A stretch of DNA of 64,000 nucleotides from PALSA-505 sp036501145 (GTDB lineage: Bacteria > Actinomycetota > Actinomycetes > Streptosporangiales > Streptosporangiaceae): contig DASYAV010000220.1 in the NCBI GenBank assembly GCA_036501145.1, positions 3,801-67,800 on the forward strand, written 5' to 3'. Shown here piece by piece: positions 26,923-36,164 of the stretch. The translations under genes and the position numbers were made by a program. Position 1 is the stretch's first letter. Each line of letters begins with the position of its first letter. A model generated the notes under the pieces. That model made no database searches. It had not been told where the DNA came from and was given only the letters and a program-made list of their open reading frames with translations.

Positions 26923-28911
26923 ATGCCGCAGACAGTGACGAAGCTGACCGGCTTGCGGCGGGTGGCCGCCACCTCCGCGGCGGTGCTCGCCGTGACGGCG
27001 GCCGGCGCCGCGGTCAGCGGCGCGGCGGTGGCCAGCCCGCGGCATGCCCCGGCACGGGCGGCCGCCGGCACCGGCCGCCTGATGGCCAGCTACACCGCCG
27101 CGGCCAGGGAATTCGGTGTGCGGGCCAGCATCCTGCTGGCCATCGGCTACAACGAGTCGCACTGGGCGTCGCACGGCAGCATGCCGAGCGCCGACGGCGG
27201 CTACGGGCCGATGGACCTGACCGCGCGGAGCTTCCGCACCACCAGCGGGCGGACCGGCAAGCCGGTCACCGTCAAGCTGGTCAAGACGCACTACACGCTG
27301 GACGAGGCGGCCGCCCTGCTGCACGAGTCCACCGGCACGCTGAAGACGTCCGCCGCGCAGAACGTCCGCGGCGCGGCCGCGGTGCTGGCCCGCTACGCCC
27401 GCCAGCTGAACGGCGGCCGGCTGCCCGCCACGCCCGGCGGCTGGTACGGCGCGGTCGCCGCCTACAGCGGCGACACCGAGCAGCAGACGGCCGAGCTGTT
27501 CGCCGGCGACATCTTCAGCACGGTGCACAGCGGCGCCTCCCTGGTCACCCAGGCCGGCCAGCCGATGCGGCTGGCCGCCGACCGCGGCCTGCGCCCGGAT
27601 CGGGCGATGATCAGCAGGCTCGGCCTCAAGCAGCAGCCCAGGTCCGCCAAGGCGGCCGATTGCCCGGCCGACCTGCACTGCAAGTACGTCCCGGCCGCGT
27701 ACGCCGAGGACCCGGGCGGCGACCCGACGAACTACGGCAACTACGACAAGGCCAAGCGGCCGCGCGACCTGAAGATCAACTCGATCGTCATCCACGACAC
27801 CGAGTCGTCGTACGCGAGCACGATCGCCGAGTTCCAGAACCCGGCCGCCTACGCCAGCGCCAACTACGTGATCCAGTCCTCGACCGGCGACATCACCGAG
27901 ATGGTCCGGCCTGCGAACGTGGCCTGGGCGGTGGGCAACTGGTACTACAACACCCACTCGATCAGCATCGAGCACGAGGGCTACGCGGCCCAGGGCGCGA
28001 CCTGGTACACGCAGATCATGTACAAGAACTCCGCCGAACTGGTCCGCTACCTGGCGCACCGCTTCAACGTCCCGCTGAACCGGGAGCACATCGTCGGGCA
28101 CGACAACGTCGGCGGGCCCACCGACGCCGACAACGCCACGCAGCACTGGGACCCAGGCCCGTTCTGGAACTGGCAGTCCTACATGGGTCGGCTGCAGGGC
28201 ATGAACGCGGCCCAGGAGCGGGCCAGCGCGGGCACCGCCCGGCCGCAGGGTCAGGGCCAGCGCGTGGTGAGCATCGACCCGAACTGGGCCACCAACGAGC
28301 CGACGGTGACCGACTGCCAGAGCGGGACCTGCCAGAAGCTGCCCAAGCAGCCGGCCAGCTTCGTCTACCTGCACAGCAAGCCGTCGGCTAGCTCGCCGCT
28401 GCTCAGCGACCCGGACCTGTGGCCGAAGGGCACGCCGGGCACCCAGCAGGACGACGACTGGGGCGACAAGGCGCCGTACGGCTACCAGTACGTGGTCGCC
28501 GGCCAGCAGGGCAACTGGACCGGCATCTGGTTCGCCGGCGTCGAGGGCTGGTTCTACAACCCGCCCGGCTCCGGCCAGACCGCCCGGTACACGCACGCCT
28601 CGGTGATCACCCCGAAGGCCGGGCTCAGCTCGATCCCGGTCTACGGCAGCGCCTTCCCGGAGGCGTCCGCCTACCCGAAGCCGATCCCGGTCTCGCCGAA
28701 CGCGCCGATGGTCTACAAGATCCTGGCCGGCCAGGCGTACGTCACCACGGGCAGCGTCCCGGACGACTACTACTACGCGAAGACCTTCAACTCCAGCCTG
28801 CCCGATGACCACACGGTCGTCCGGGGCAAGACGAATTACTACCAGATCCAGCTCAACCACCGGCTGTACTACGTGAAGGCCGCCGATGTGGTGGTCAAGC
28901 ACGCGGGCTGA
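26923..28911 (+). CDS. Secreted N-acetylmuramoyl-L-alanine amidase with SLT-like N-terminal domain
   Basis: A 662-residue wall hydrolase from ATG 26923 (GGAG 8 nt upstream). Signal peptide at about 1-40; a lysozyme-like segment at 55-200 with FGVRASILLAIGYNESHW, where Glu78 fits an SLT catalytic acid; an amidase_2/PGRP domain at about 285-425 with zinc ligands suggested by IVIHDTE, EHIVGHDNV and WDPGPFWNW; then two segments resembling bacterial SH3 repeats rich in Tyr and Pro. It should cut the MurNAc-L-Ala bond; whether the N-terminal domain also cuts glycan is inference. Long upstream in-frame extension to 26755 lacks signal-peptide character. Confidence 0.9.
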   Translation: MPQTVTKLTGLRRVAATSAAVLAVTAAGAAVSGAAVASPRHAPARAAAGTGRLMASYTAAAREFGVRASILLAIGYNESHWASHGSMPSADGGYGPMDLTARSFRTTSGRTGKPVTVKLVKTHYTLDEAAALLHESTGTLKTSAAQNVRGAAAVLARYARQLNGGRLPATPGGWYGAVAAYSGDTEQQTAELFAGDIFSTVHSGASLVTQAGQPMRLAADRGLRPDRAMISRLGLKQQPRSAKAADCPADLHCKYVPAAYAEDPGGDPTNYGNYDKAKRPRDLKINSIVIHDTESSYASTIAEFQNPAAYASANYVIQSSTGDITEMVRPANVAWAVGNWYYNTHSISIEHEGYAAQGATWYTQIMYKNSAELVRYLAHRFNVPLNREHIVGHDNVGGPTDADNATQHWDPGPFWNWQSYMGRLQGMNAAQERASAGTARPQGQGQRVVSIDPNWATNEPTVTDCQSGTCQKLPKQPASFVYLHSKPSASSPLLSDPDLWPKGTPGTQQDDDWGDKAPYGYQYVVAGQQGNWTGIWFAGVEGWFYNPPGSGQTARYTHASVITPKAGLSSIPVYGSAFPEASAYPKPIPVSPNAPMVYKILAGQAYVTTGSVPDDYYYAKTFNSSLPDDHTVVRGKTNYYQIQLNHRLYYVKAADVVVKHAG

Positions 28912-28972
28912 GCACGGGATTCAGCCCGGTGGCCCAGCACTGCGGCGCAGCCCGGCGGCGCGGGACGGTGGC

Positions 28973-29224
28973 TCAGAACGGCGCGGACGGCTCGGACGTC
29001 TGCCCGGACTGACCGCCGCTCTCGCCCGCGTCGGCGCGCTTGGCCATCGCGGTGGCGATGCGGGCCCTGGCGCCCTCCAGCCAGTCGGCGCAGATCGCGG
29101 CCAGCCGCTCGCCGCGTTCCCACTCCTCCAGCGACTGCTCGAGGGTCAGCCCGCCGGCCTCCAGCCGCTTGACCACCTCGGTGAGCTCGTCGCGGGCCTG
29201 CTCGTAGGAAAGCGCCTGATCCAC
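28973..29224 (-). CDS. xseB: Exodeoxyribonuclease VII small subunit
   Basis: An 83-residue protein with the family helical pair LSYEQARDELTEVVKRLEAGGLTLEQSLEEWERGERLA. It partners with the XseA large subunit to degrade single-stranded DNA in repair. The start is GTG 29224, 4 nt after the stop codon of the acyltransferase gene, so it is probably translated from that transcript. The xseA gene, normally adjacent, is 24 kb away on the same strand. Confidence 0.95.
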   Translation of the reverse strand: MDQALSYEQARDELTEVVKRLEAGGLTLEQSLEEWERGERLAAICADWLEGARARIATAMAKRADAGESGGQSGQTSEPSAPF

Positions 29225-29228
29225 CCGG

Positions 29229-31148
29229 TCAACCTATCGTGGTGGCGGCGCTGTGTGCCGCGCTCGCGAGCATCCGCGCGTACAGCGCGGCGCCGCGTGG
29301 CTGCGGGTGGACGCCGTCCGGCCACAGCAGGTCGGTGCGGTCCCGGATCGAGGCGAACCAGTTGTCCAGGGTCACCCGGGGGTAGTTCTGGGCCGCGGCC
29401 GCCAGCGCCTGGTTCACCTCGCTCTCCCAGGGCCGCGGCACGTACGTGCTGACCAGCACCAGCGCCCGGGACGGGCCGATCGCCCGGAGCAGCGCGTGCA
29501 CCTGGGCGGTGGTCACCGGCCCGTTGGTGCCGAGCCCGACGACCACGACCGGCCGCAGCGTGTGCCGGGCGGCGAGCTCGCGGACCAGCGCGATGCCCTC
29601 GTCCATCTGGCGGCTGACCTGCGCGTCGATGTAGATGCCGGGCAGGTCGGCCTGCAGCTGCTGGGCCGAGGCGAGCATGACCGAGTCACCGATCGCCGTC
29701 ACGTAGCCGCCCAGGATGGTCGGCGCGGCCGGCTGCCCGCGGTGCGCGGCCCGGTGGGCGGGCTTGGCGTGGCCCGGACTGTTTTGCCCGGGCCCGCTCG
29801 CCTTGCTGCTGGAGCTCACCCGGGCGCCGGCCGCGATCTGCTGCTGCAGCGACTCCCCGGGCGGCGTGTAGATGACGCCGTAGCCCGCCGTGCAGGCCAC
29901 GCTGAACGCCACTATCGGCACCAGCGCGGCGGGCACCAGCCGCCTCGGGCTGCGCCGCGCAGCCGTCATAGACAATTTCAGGCCGGCCCACCGGGACCGG
30001 ATGGTGGCGGCCAGGCCGTCCCGGATGACCGGCTCCTCCACCCACCGCCAGGACAGCGCGGCGAGCCCGACGGCGGCGGCGGTCTCGGCCAGCCGGACCC
30101 CGGCCGTGCTGGCCTGGCCGCCGTCGCGAGCGGTGACGAGCGCGATCACCGGCCAGTGCCACAGATAGATGCCGTAGGACCGGACGCCGAGCCAGCGCAG
30201 CGGCGCCCAGCCGATCATCGCGGCCAGCGTTCCCGGCGCGGCGGCGGCCGCGACGACCACGGCGGCGGCCGCCGCCGCGAGAGCCATCCCGCCCAGGTAG
30301 AGCGCGCCGCTGCTGCCGGACAGGTGCCCCATCGCCAGCACCAGGACCGAGACACCCGCCAGCCCGGCCAGGTCGAGCCGCCGGGCCTGTGCCGGGGACG
30401 AGCCGGTGAGCCGCCGCAGCGGGCAGTACAGCGCGAGCGCGGCCCCGGCCAGCAGCGCGGTGGCGTGCGTGTCGGTGCCGTAGTAGAGCCGGGACGGGTC
30501 CGCACCCGCCGCGTAGCCGGCCGCCATGGCCAGCGCGGACGCCGCCGCGGCCACCCCGGCGGCCGCGGCCCGGGCCCGGCGGCGCCGGAAGACGCACAGG
30601 ATGACGGTCAGCACGACCGGCCAGAGCAGGTAGAACTGTTCCTCGATGGCCAGCGACCACAGGTGCTGCAGCGGCGGCGGCGGGCCGAACACGGCGAAGT
30701 AGGACTGGTGCGCCAGCGCCTGCCACCAGTTGCTGGTGTACGTGACCGCGGCCAGCAGGGCGGGCCGCAGCGAGGGCAGCTGGCTGGGTTCGAGCACCGC
30801 GACCGCGGCCGTCACCGCCACCAGGACCAGCAGCAGGCAGGGCAGCAGCCGCCGCGCCCGGCGCAGCCAGAACCTGCGCAGGTCCAGCCGGCCGCCCAGT
30901 TCCCAGGGCGCGGCCAGGATGTCGGTGATCAGGAACCCGCTGATGGCGAAGAACACGTCCACGCCCAGGAACCCGCCGGGCAGCGCGGACACCTTCTCGT
31001 GGAACGCCAGCACGGCCAGCACCGCCAGCCCGCGCAGCCCGTCCAGCCCCGGTGCGCGCTTAGGACCAGGTCGCGGGCGCACGCTGGCGCCGCCGGGCTG
31101 CCCGCTTCGGGCGGGCATCGCCGGCGCCGGGGCCTCTGTGCGGAGCAC
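29229..31148 (-). CDS. Acyltransferase-3 membrane protein with SGNH-like C-terminal domain (OatA type)
   Basis: A 639-residue protein. Acyltransferase_3 features: GLDGLRGLAVLAVLAFHE near the start, GGFLGVDVFFAISGFLIT, and HLWSLAIEEQFYLLWP, followed by ten or so helices. After residue 400 a membrane helix leads to an extracytoplasmic SGNH hydrolase-like domain with GDSVMLAS (block I), GLGTNG (block III) and DGVHPQP (block V). Such proteins O-acetylate surface glycans; the actual acceptor is unknown. It sits between the Ebo-type operon and xseB. Confidence 0.9.
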   Translation of the reverse strand: MLRTEAPAPAMPARSGQPGGASVRPRPGPKRAPGLDGLRGLAVLAVLAFHEKVSALPGGFLGVDVFFAISGFLITDILAAPWELGGRLDLRRFWLRRARRLLPCLLLVLVAVTAAVAVLEPSQLPSLRPALLAAVTYTSNWWQALAHQSYFAVFGPPPPLQHLWSLAIEEQFYLLWPVVLTVILCVFRRRRARAAAAGVAAAASALAMAAGYAAGADPSRLYYGTDTHATALLAGAALALYCPLRRLTGSSPAQARRLDLAGLAGVSVLVLAMGHLSGSSGALYLGGMALAAAAAAVVVAAAAAPGTLAAMIGWAPLRWLGVRSYGIYLWHWPVIALVTARDGGQASTAGVRLAETAAAVGLAALSWRWVEEPVIRDGLAATIRSRWAGLKLSMTAARRSPRRLVPAALVPIVAFSVACTAGYGVIYTPPGESLQQQIAAGARVSSSSKASGPGQNSPGHAKPAHRAAHRGQPAAPTILGGYVTAIGDSVMLASAQQLQADLPGIYIDAQVSRQMDEGIALVRELAARHTLRPVVVVGLGTNGPVTTAQVHALLRAIGPSRALVLVSTYVPRPWESEVNQALAAAAQNYPRVTLDNWFASIRDRTDLLWPDGVHPQPRGAALYARMLASAAHSAATTIG

Positions 31149-31236
31149 ACCGCAATTTTCCGGTCCCTCCGGCCGGTAACCGGGCAGACACGCCGCTGCG
31201 CGCCCCGTTCGTGACGCAATTGCCTCGCCAGAACAG

Positions 31237-32643
31237 CTAGCCGAGCCCGGCCAGCTCCAGCAGCAGGGACTTGACCTCCGTGGCCTGGTAGTGCGCCCGC
31301 GCCGCCGCCGGGACGGAGCACAGCAGCACTGGCGCGTCGTCCGGGTCGTCCGGCAGCCGGCCGTGCGAGCCGCGGACCGCGGCCGCCCCGGCGTCCAGGC
31401 CGACCACGTTCATCAGGTAGCGCATGCCCAGCTTCTTGCGGGCCAGCGCGACCGCGGCGCGCCGCTTGGCCGCCCCGGGCGCCGCCGGGTCGAAGAACAG
31501 CTCGGCCGGGTCGTACCCGGGCTTGCGGTGGATCTCCACCAGCCGCGCGAAGTCCGGCGCCCTGGCCTCGTCCAGCCAGTAGTAGTAGCTGAACCAGGCG
31601 TCCGGCTCGGCCACCAGCACCAGGTCCCCGGCCCGCGGGTGGTCCAGCCCGGCCGCTGCCTTGCCCGGCCCGTCCAGCACCTCGGCCACCCCGGCCAGCC
31701 CCGCGCACACCTTCTGCGCCGCGGGCAGGTCGGCCGGGTCGGCCACGTACACGTGCGCCACCTGGTGGTCGGCGACCGCGAACGCCCGCGACGTCCACGG
31801 GTCCAGGTACTCCATCCCGGCCTGGGTGTGCACGTTCAGCAGTCCTTCGCGGCGCAGCGCCCGGTTGACGTGCACCGGCCGGGAGGCCGGCGTGATCCCG
31901 TACTCCGACAGCACCACCACGGTCGCGCCGCGTGCGGCGGCCGCGTCCAGCAGCGGCGCCAGCACCCCGTCCAGGCTGGCCGCCGCGGCCGCGGCCTGCG
32001 GGCTACCCGGGCCGTGCCGCTGCAGGTCGTAGTCCAGGTGCGGCACGTATACCAGGGTGAGGTCCGGGTCGTGCCGGGCCATGATCTGCCGGGCGGCACC
32101 GCAGATCCACGACGAGGACGCCAGCCCCGCGCCCGGGCCCCAGTAGCTGAACAGCGGGAACGTGCCCAGCGCCGAGGTCAGCTCGTCGTGCAGCTCCGGC
32201 GGGTAGGTGTAGCAGTCCGGGTCCTTGCGGCCGTCGGCGTGGTACACCGGCCGCGGCGTCACCGTCCAGTCCACCCGCGCGCCCATCGCGTACCACCAGC
32301 AGACGTTCGCCACCGTGTAGCCAGGGCTCTTCCGCCGCGCCGCGTCCCACAGCTTGTCCCCGCCGACCAGCGCGTTGTGCTGGCGCCACAGCAGCACCTC
32401 GCCGAGCCCGCGGAAGTACCAGCCGTTGCCGACGATGCCGTGCTCGCCCGGCGGCGCCCCGGTCAGCAGCGTGGCCTGCACCGAGCAGGTGACCGCGGGC
32501 AGCACCGTGCCGAGTTCGGCCTGCCAGCCGGACCGGGCGACGGCGGCCAGCCGCGGCATGTGCGCCAGCAGCCGCGGGGTGAGCCCGGCCACGTCGAGCA
32601 CGACCAGCGGGGTGGGCCGGCCAGTCGTCTCCCGGGGGCTCAT
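31237..32643 (-). CDS. Alkaline-phosphatase superfamily phosphodiesterase/pyrophosphatase (EboF-like)
   Basis: A 468-residue protein of the type I phosphodiesterase/nucleotide pyrophosphatase group: PTPLVVLDVAGLTPRLL at the metal site, then the nucleophile region PAVTCSVQATLLTGAPPGEHGIVGNGWY (Thr of VTCSVQ), VYVPHLDYDLQRHGP and VVVLSEYGI. It is the last gene of the Ebo-type operon; its ATG overlaps the EboE stop (ATGA). In Ebo clusters this product is usually called a nucleotide pyrophosphatase-like protein, with unknown substrate. The open frame extends far upstream but only inside eboE. Confidence 0.87.
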   Translation of the reverse strand: MSPRETTGRPTPLVVLDVAGLTPRLLAHMPRLAAVARSGWQAELGTVLPAVTCSVQATLLTGAPPGEHGIVGNGWYFRGLGEVLLWRQHNALVGGDKLWDAARRKSPGYTVANVCWWYAMGARVDWTVTPRPVYHADGRKDPDCYTYPPELHDELTSALGTFPLFSYWGPGAGLASSSWICGAARQIMARHDPDLTLVYVPHLDYDLQRHGPGSPQAAAAAASLDGVLAPLLDAAAARGATVVVLSEYGITPASRPVHVNRALRREGLLNVHTQAGMEYLDPWTSRAFAVADHQVAHVYVADPADLPAAQKVCAGLAGVAEVLDGPGKAAAGLDHPRAGDLVLVAEPDAWFSYYYWLDEARAPDFARLVEIHRKPGYDPAELFFDPAAPGAAKRRAAVALARKKLGMRYLMNVVGLDAGAAAVRGSHGRLPDDPDDAPVLLCSVPAAARAHYQATEVKSLLLELAGLG

Positions 32644-33806
32644 CGGGCCCCCGCAGCGGATGGCTCGGTCAGCCCGAGCGCGAGCAGTTCGTCCCGGGTG
32701 AAGCGCAGTTCCGCCGCGATGCCGGCGGCCAGTTCGGCCGGCCCGGCCGGGCGCTGCCCCGGCGGCAGCACGCTCCACGTGTAGGTCTCCACGTCCAGGT
32801 GGTCGCAGACGGCCCGGTCGCCGCCGGCCAGCAGCCGAAGCGATTCCCGCAGCACCCCGGCGGTGGACCGCAGCGGCGGCTGCGGCGCGGCGTGCACCGG
32901 CACGTGGAAGTGCACCCGCCAGGGCCCGGGCATCCCGGCCTGCAGCGCCTCGGGCAGGTCGTCCTCCGCCGGGCCCGCGGCGCTGCGGGTCTGGTGCAGG
33001 AACCGCGGCTCGGCGTACCCGCGCAGCGCTTGTGCCTGGGCCGCCTCGCCGGGCGCCGGGGCCTCCAGCGCCGCGGACACCTGCACCTTGACCACCGGCA
33101 GCCCGGCCGCCGCCAGCCGGGCCAGCGCCGCGGCGGGCTGCTCCCAGGCACAGGCGAGATGGGCCAGGTCCAGGCAGACGCCCAGGTAGCCGGTGTTCAC
33201 GCCGGACAGCTCGGCCACCGCCTGCGCGGTCGTCTCGATCACGCAGCCGGGCTCCGGCTCGAATGCCACCCGCACCAGCCGCCCGGTCTCCGCGTGCACC
33301 CGGGCGAGCCCGTCCGCCAGCTCGCCGAGCCGTCGCCGCGCCGCCGCCGCGTGGCCGGCCGTCCACGGGGTGCGCCAGGCCAGCGGGAGCGTGGACACCG
33401 ACCCGCGGGCCGCGTCCGGCGGCAGCAGCCCAGCCAGGATCCGGGCCAGGCCGATCGTGTAGTCCAGCCGTTCCTGGCTGAGCCAGTCCGGCCGGTAGAC
33501 CGCGTGCTTGACCACCGGCGCGTGGAACGACCGGTACGGGAAGCCGTTGAGCGTGACCACCTCCAGCCCGCGCTCGTCCAGGTCGCGGCGCAGCGCGGCC
33601 ACCGCGGCCGGGTCGGCGGCCAGCCGTGTGGCGACCGGGGCGGCCAGCCACAGCCCGAGGCCGAGCCGGTCACCGCCGGCCAGCCGGCGCACCGGCACCG
33701 CGTACTCGTCGAGCTGCGCGGTGATCTCCGCGAGGTCCTCGCCCGGATGCACGTTCGTGCAGTAGCTGAGGTGGATGACCTGCCCGTCGCGATGCCGCAG
33801 CCGCAT
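32640..33806 (-). CDS. eboE: Metabolite traffic protein EboE-like, TIM-barrel
   Basis: A 388-residue protein of the xylose-isomerase-like TIM-barrel type found in Ebo clusters. The N-terminal block IHLSYCTNVHPGEDL and later TLNGFPYRSFHAPVVKHAVYRPDW are typical of EboE, with FEPEPGCVIET and LDLAHLACAW as probable metal/substrate positions. The start is ATG 33806, overlapping the TatD-like stop by one base (TGATG). In scytonemin-producing cyanobacteria Ebo proteins are required to move the pigment precursor to the periplasm; the actinobacterial role is unproven. Confidence 0.88.
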   Translation of the reverse strand: MRLRHRDGQVIHLSYCTNVHPGEDLAEITAQLDEYAVPVRRLAGGDRLGLGLWLAAPVATRLAADPAAVAALRRDLDERGLEVVTLNGFPYRSFHAPVVKHAVYRPDWLSQERLDYTIGLARILAGLLPPDAARGSVSTLPLAWRTPWTAGHAAAARRRLGELADGLARVHAETGRLVRVAFEPEPGCVIETTAQAVAELSGVNTGYLGVCLDLAHLACAWEQPAAALARLAAAGLPVVKVQVSAALEAPAPGEAAQAQALRGYAEPRFLHQTRSAAGPAEDDLPEALQAGMPGPWRVHFHVPVHAAPQPPLRSTAGVLRESLRLLAGGDRAVCDHLDVETYTWSVLPPGQRPAGPAELAAGIAAELRFTRDELLALGLTEPSAAGAR

Positions 33807-34657
33807 CAGCTGCCACCACGCAGGATCGAGTTGCCGGAGAACGTGGCCTCCGGCTGGCCCACGTCGGTCAGGTCGAGCCGCCCGGACTGCCCGAAGAACT
33901 CCACCGGGTTGCGCCACAGCACCCGGTCCACGTCGTCCTCGCCGAACCCCGCGGCCAGCATGGCCTCGGCGGTGCGCAGCGTGAGCAGCGGGTCGCTGCG
34001 GCCCCAGTCGGCCGCCGAGTTCACCAGCATCCGGTCCAGCCCGTACTCGCGCAGGATCACCGCCATCCGCGGCGGCGACATCTTCGTGTCCGGGTAGATG
34101 GAGAAACCCATCCAGCAGCCGGTGCCGGCCACCAGGCCCACGGTGACCTCGTTCAGGTGGTCCACCAGCACCCGGCCGTGGCCGATGCCGGACGCCTTGA
34201 CCACGTCCAGGGTCCGCTCGGTGCCGCGCTTCTTGTCCCGGTGCGGGGTGTGCACCAGGGCCGGCAGACCGTGCTGGCTGGCCAGTTCCAGCTGCGCCGC
34301 GAACACCTCGTCCTCGTCCGGGGTCATCGAGTCGTAGCCGACCTCGCCCACCGCCACCACCCCGTCCTTGGCCAGGTAGCGGGGCAGCAGGCCGAGCACC
34401 TCCCGGCAGCGGGGGTCGTTGGCCTCCTTGGGGTTGAGCGCGATCGCGCAGTGGTGGCGGATGCCGAACTGGCTGGCCCGGAACGGCTCCCAGCCGACGA
34501 GTGAGTCGAAGTAGTCGGCGAACGTCCCGGCGCTGGTCCGCGGCTGGCCCAGCCAGAAGGCCGGCTCCAGCACCGCGCGCACCCCGGCCGCCGCCATCCG
34601 CTCGTAGTCGTCGGTGGTGCGCGAGGTCATGTGGATGTGCGGGTCGAAGATGCGCAT
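33806..34657 (-). CDS. TatD-family metal-dependent hydrolase (EboB-like)
   Basis: A 283-residue TIM-barrel hydrolase. The HxH motif is at the very start (FDPHIHMTS), the glutamate ligand fits VVAVGEVGYDS, and further histidines lie in VHTPHRDK and VDHLNEV. This matches the TatD-like EboB member. Its ATG overlaps the EboA stop by one base. Substrate unknown; members of this fold act as nucleases or amide/ester hydrolases. Confidence 0.88.
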   Translation of the reverse strand: MRIFDPHIHMTSRTTDDYERMAAAGVRAVLEPAFWLGQPRTSAGTFADYFDSLVGWEPFRASQFGIRHHCAIALNPKEANDPRCREVLGLLPRYLAKDGVVAVGEVGYDSMTPDEDEVFAAQLELASQHGLPALVHTPHRDKKRGTERTLDVVKASGIGHGRVLVDHLNEVTVGLVAGTGCWMGFSIYPDTKMSPPRMAVILREYGLDRMLVNSAADWGRSDPLLTLRTAEAMLAAGFGEDDVDRVLWRNPVEFFGQSGRLDLTDVGQPEATFSGNSILRGGS

Positions 34658-35319
34658 CAGCCTGCCTCCCTCTCGTTACCGGTCAGCCGCGCCAGCAGGG
34701 CGGTCGCGTCGGCCGGGATGATCCGCCCTGCGGCCTGCCGTTCCTCGGCCAGCCCGCCCAGCATCCGGGCCAGCTCGCCGTCGGCCCGCTCGCCGAGCCC
34801 GGCCACCGCGGTCAGCGGGATCTCCATGAATACGCACTTCAGCACGCCCTGCCGCCACATCGCGTCGTCCAGATGCCCGGCGTAAGGACCCAGCGCCGCC
34901 GCCACCAGTCGCGGGTCATTGGTGCGGATCGCGTCGTGCAGCAGCCCCACCGCCGCGTCCCCGATGCCGAGCCAGGGCAGCGCCCGCAGCACCCCCCGCT
35001 TCTCGGCGGCATCGCCGTACCGGTACAGCGCCGTTATCTCCTGCGGCAGATCCCGCTGTGATTTTTCCTTGACGGTGACCAGCAACAGCACGCGCACCGC
35101 GTCATCGACCGTCCAGTCCCGGAATTCGCCGCGTGCGCCGGGCAGAGCGCCGCGGCCGCAGTGCCGGCCCACGGCCGGGAACAGCACGCCGATCGACCCG
35201 GGCGTGGCGGCCGCCGTGGCCAGCGCGTCGGCCAGCCAGTCAGGATCCGGTACCGCGCCCCGCAGCTCGGCGGCGAAATCTTCGGCGGTGGGATCTTCGG
35301 CAGTGAGATGTCCGGTCAC
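34657..35319 (-). CDS. eboA: EboA-domain protein
   Basis: A 220-residue alpha-helical protein: VTVKEKSQRDLPQEITALYRYGDAAEKRGVLRALPWL and DAIRTNDPRLVAAALGPYAGHLDDAMWRQGVLKCVFMEIPLTAVAGL are the characteristic EboA blocks, with HEAT-like helices. The GTG start overlaps the upstream TIM-barrel gene stop (GTGA). No catalytic motif is seen; EboA is assumed to be a scaffold or binding component of the Ebo system. Confidence 0.87.
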   Translation of the reverse strand: MTGHLTAEDPTAEDFAAELRGAVPDPDWLADALATAAATPGSIGVLFPAVGRHCGRGALPGARGEFRDWTVDDAVRVLLLVTVKEKSQRDLPQEITALYRYGDAAEKRGVLRALPWLGIGDAAVGLLHDAIRTNDPRLVAAALGPYAGHLDDAMWRQGVLKCVFMEIPLTAVAGLGERADGELARMLGGLAEERQAAGRIIPADATALLARLTGNEREAG

Positions 35320-36164
35320 TGAGTCGCCTCCAGGACTCTTTCCGCGGCGGTCAGGAAGGTCAGCGATTCCCTGGCCACCACCGGCGCGGCGTGCCCGTGC
35401 CGGGGCAGTTCGACGGCGACCAGCCCGCGGTACCCGGCCGCCTCGAGCGCCCGCAGCGTGCCCGGGAAGTCGACCTCGCCCGCGCCGAACTCCAGGTGCT
35501 CGTGCACGCCCCGCCGCATGTCGTCGATCTGCACGTTGACCAGGTACGGCCCGGCGCGGCGGACGCAGTCGGGCACCGGCTCGTCCTCCAGGCAGCGGCA
35601 GTGGCCGATGTCCAGGGTGAGGCCGAACCGGTCCGGCGCGCCGAGTTCGCCGCGCAGCGCGAACCAGTCGCCGAGCGTCTGCACGAGCATGCCGGGCTCC
35701 GGCTCGAAGCCCAGCCGCACCCCGGCCGCGTCGGCCGCGGCCACCGTCTGGTGGCAGCCGTCGAGCAGCCGGTCCCAGGCCACCGCGGGCGGCACCTGTG
35801 CCGGGCGGGTCCCGGCCCAGTAGGAGACCGCCTCCGCGCCCAGGTCGGCGCCGATCCGGATGGCCCGCCGCAGGAAGTCCAGCCGCAGGTCCCGGTCGTC
35901 GTCCAGCAGTGTCGGCGCGTGCTTGCGCCACGGGTCGAGCAGATACCGTGCCCCGGTCTCGATGACCACGCCGAGCCCGAGCCGGTCCAGCCGCGCGCCC
36001 AGCGCCTCGACCCGGCGGGCCAGCCCCGGCGCGTACGGATCGAGATGGTGATGGTCCAGGGTCAGCGCCACCCCCCGGTAGCCCAGGCCGGCGATCACCG
36101 CGAGCGCGTCCTCCAGCCGGTGATTGCTGAACCCGTTGGTGCCGTAACCGAACCGCAGGCTCAT
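35316..36164 (-). CDS. Sugar-phosphate isomerase/epimerase-like TIM-barrel protein
   Basis: A 282-residue xylose-isomerase-like TIM barrel. It starts LRFGYGTNGFSNHRLEDALAVIAGLGYRGVAL, contains GFEPEPGMLVQTLGDW and LTLDIGHCRCLE (metal ligands Glu, Asp, His), and VHEHLEFGAGEVDFPGTLRAL near the end. It is distinct from EboE, though both share the FEPEPG block. Start and stop codons overlap its neighbours (ATGA upstream, GTGA downstream), so it is fully embedded in the Ebo-type operon. Confidence 0.85.
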   Translation of the reverse strand: MSLRFGYGTNGFSNHRLEDALAVIAGLGYRGVALTLDHHHLDPYAPGLARRVEALGARLDRLGLGVVIETGARYLLDPWRKHAPTLLDDDRDLRLDFLRRAIRIGADLGAEAVSYWAGTRPAQVPPAVAWDRLLDGCHQTVAAADAAGVRLGFEPEPGMLVQTLGDWFALRGELGAPDRFGLTLDIGHCRCLEDEPVPDCVRRAGPYLVNVQIDDMRRGVHEHLEFGAGEVDFPGTLRALEAAGYRGLVAVELPRHGHAAPVVARESLTFLTAAERVLEATQ

